Below are positions 28,517-28,587 of a stretch of 28,587 nt of DNA, piece by piece. The position numbers were made by a program, and so were the translations under genes. A model generated the notes under the pieces. That model was given only the letters and a program-made list of their open reading frames with translations, searched no databases and was not told the DNA's origin. Each line of letters begins with the position of its first letter. The first letter of the stretch is position 1. Source of the stretch: DATNPH01 sp036703315 (GTDB lineage: Bacteria; Cyanobacteriota; Cyanobacteriia; Cyanobacteriales; Coleofasciculaceae); contig DATNPH010000238.1 of NCBI GenBank assembly GCA_036703315.1, positions 1-28,587 of the forward strand. Reading direction: 5' to 3'.

Positions 28517-28587
28517 ATGCAACCGTACTCACTGGATCTGCGGCAAAGGATAATCGATACTTACGCTGATGGAAATACATCACAACG
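28517..28587 (+). CDS. IS630-family transposase, N-terminal start (partial)
   Basis: From ATG 28517 the window ends after 23 full codons. The reading MQPYSLDLRQRIIDTYADGN is the classic opening of IS630/Tc1-mariner-type transposases: PYSLDLRQ followed by the first helix of the helix-turn-helix DNA-binding domain. Length and integrity cannot be judged since the gene runs off the right edge. It starts 30 bp after the CPBP stop, on the same strand. A short inverted repeat TTCAA/TTGAA (28496-28511) lies just before it, but I cannot call it the element's end. Confidence 0.75.
   Translation, partial: MQPYSLDLRQRIIDTYADGNTSQ

Overview
The window looks like a chromosomal segment of a filamentous or colonial cyanobacterium. 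The evidence is many HIP1-type GCGATCGC octamers, cyanobacteria-typical families (DUF3038, DUF4335, an FHA-linked class A penicillin-binding protein, large dCache/GAF hybrid kinases), heptanucleotide repeats between genes, and IS200/IS605 and IS630 elements. Genes are mostly single or in short operons on both strands. No rRNA, tRNA or CRISPR array was seen.

Left to right: (1) 1-2120 holds the N-terminal part of dxs (isoprenoid synthesis, minus strand, running off the left edge), two small unrecognised minus-strand genes, and a gap with a 124-bp tandem duplication. (2) 2437-8622 is a plus-strand exopolysaccharide export block: a Wza/SLBB outer-membrane export protein, a Wzc-type co-polymerase/BY-kinase, then a Tat-exported NHL-type beta-propeller protein. 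(3) 8677-11133 has a secreted protein of unknown function (minus) and a GT4 glycosyltransferase (plus). (4) 11366-16094 is a two-gene signalling operon on the minus strand: a 1157-residue hybrid histidine kinase overlapping a receiver-histidine kinase by 11 bp. (5) 16486-20143 holds a C39-like cysteine peptidase, a SAM methyltransferase, an OppB-type ABC permease without partners, and apt. (6) 20706-25580 holds DUF3038, DUF4335 and ExbD on the plus strand facing an FHA-domain bifunctional peptidoglycan synthase. (7) 25840-28587 is mobile: an apparently intact IS200/IS605 element (divergent tnpA and tnpB), a CPBP-family membrane protein squeezed against it, and the first 23 codons of an IS630-type transposase at the right edge.

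Three themes stand out. Most of the window serves the cell envelope (export of polysaccharide, peptidoglycan synthesis, a possible Ton/Tol-like energy-transducing set). Heptanucleotide arrays recur, one of them inside the ATPase domain of the large kinase, where a change of one unit would shift the frame, and one running into the exbD start codon. The right end has been remodelled by insertion sequences. The best candidate for an under-described system is DUF3038-DUF4335-ExbD: DUF4335 has the topology of a TonB-like protein with a duplicated periplasmic domain, next to an ExbD that keeps its membrane aspartate, and no ExbB is in view.
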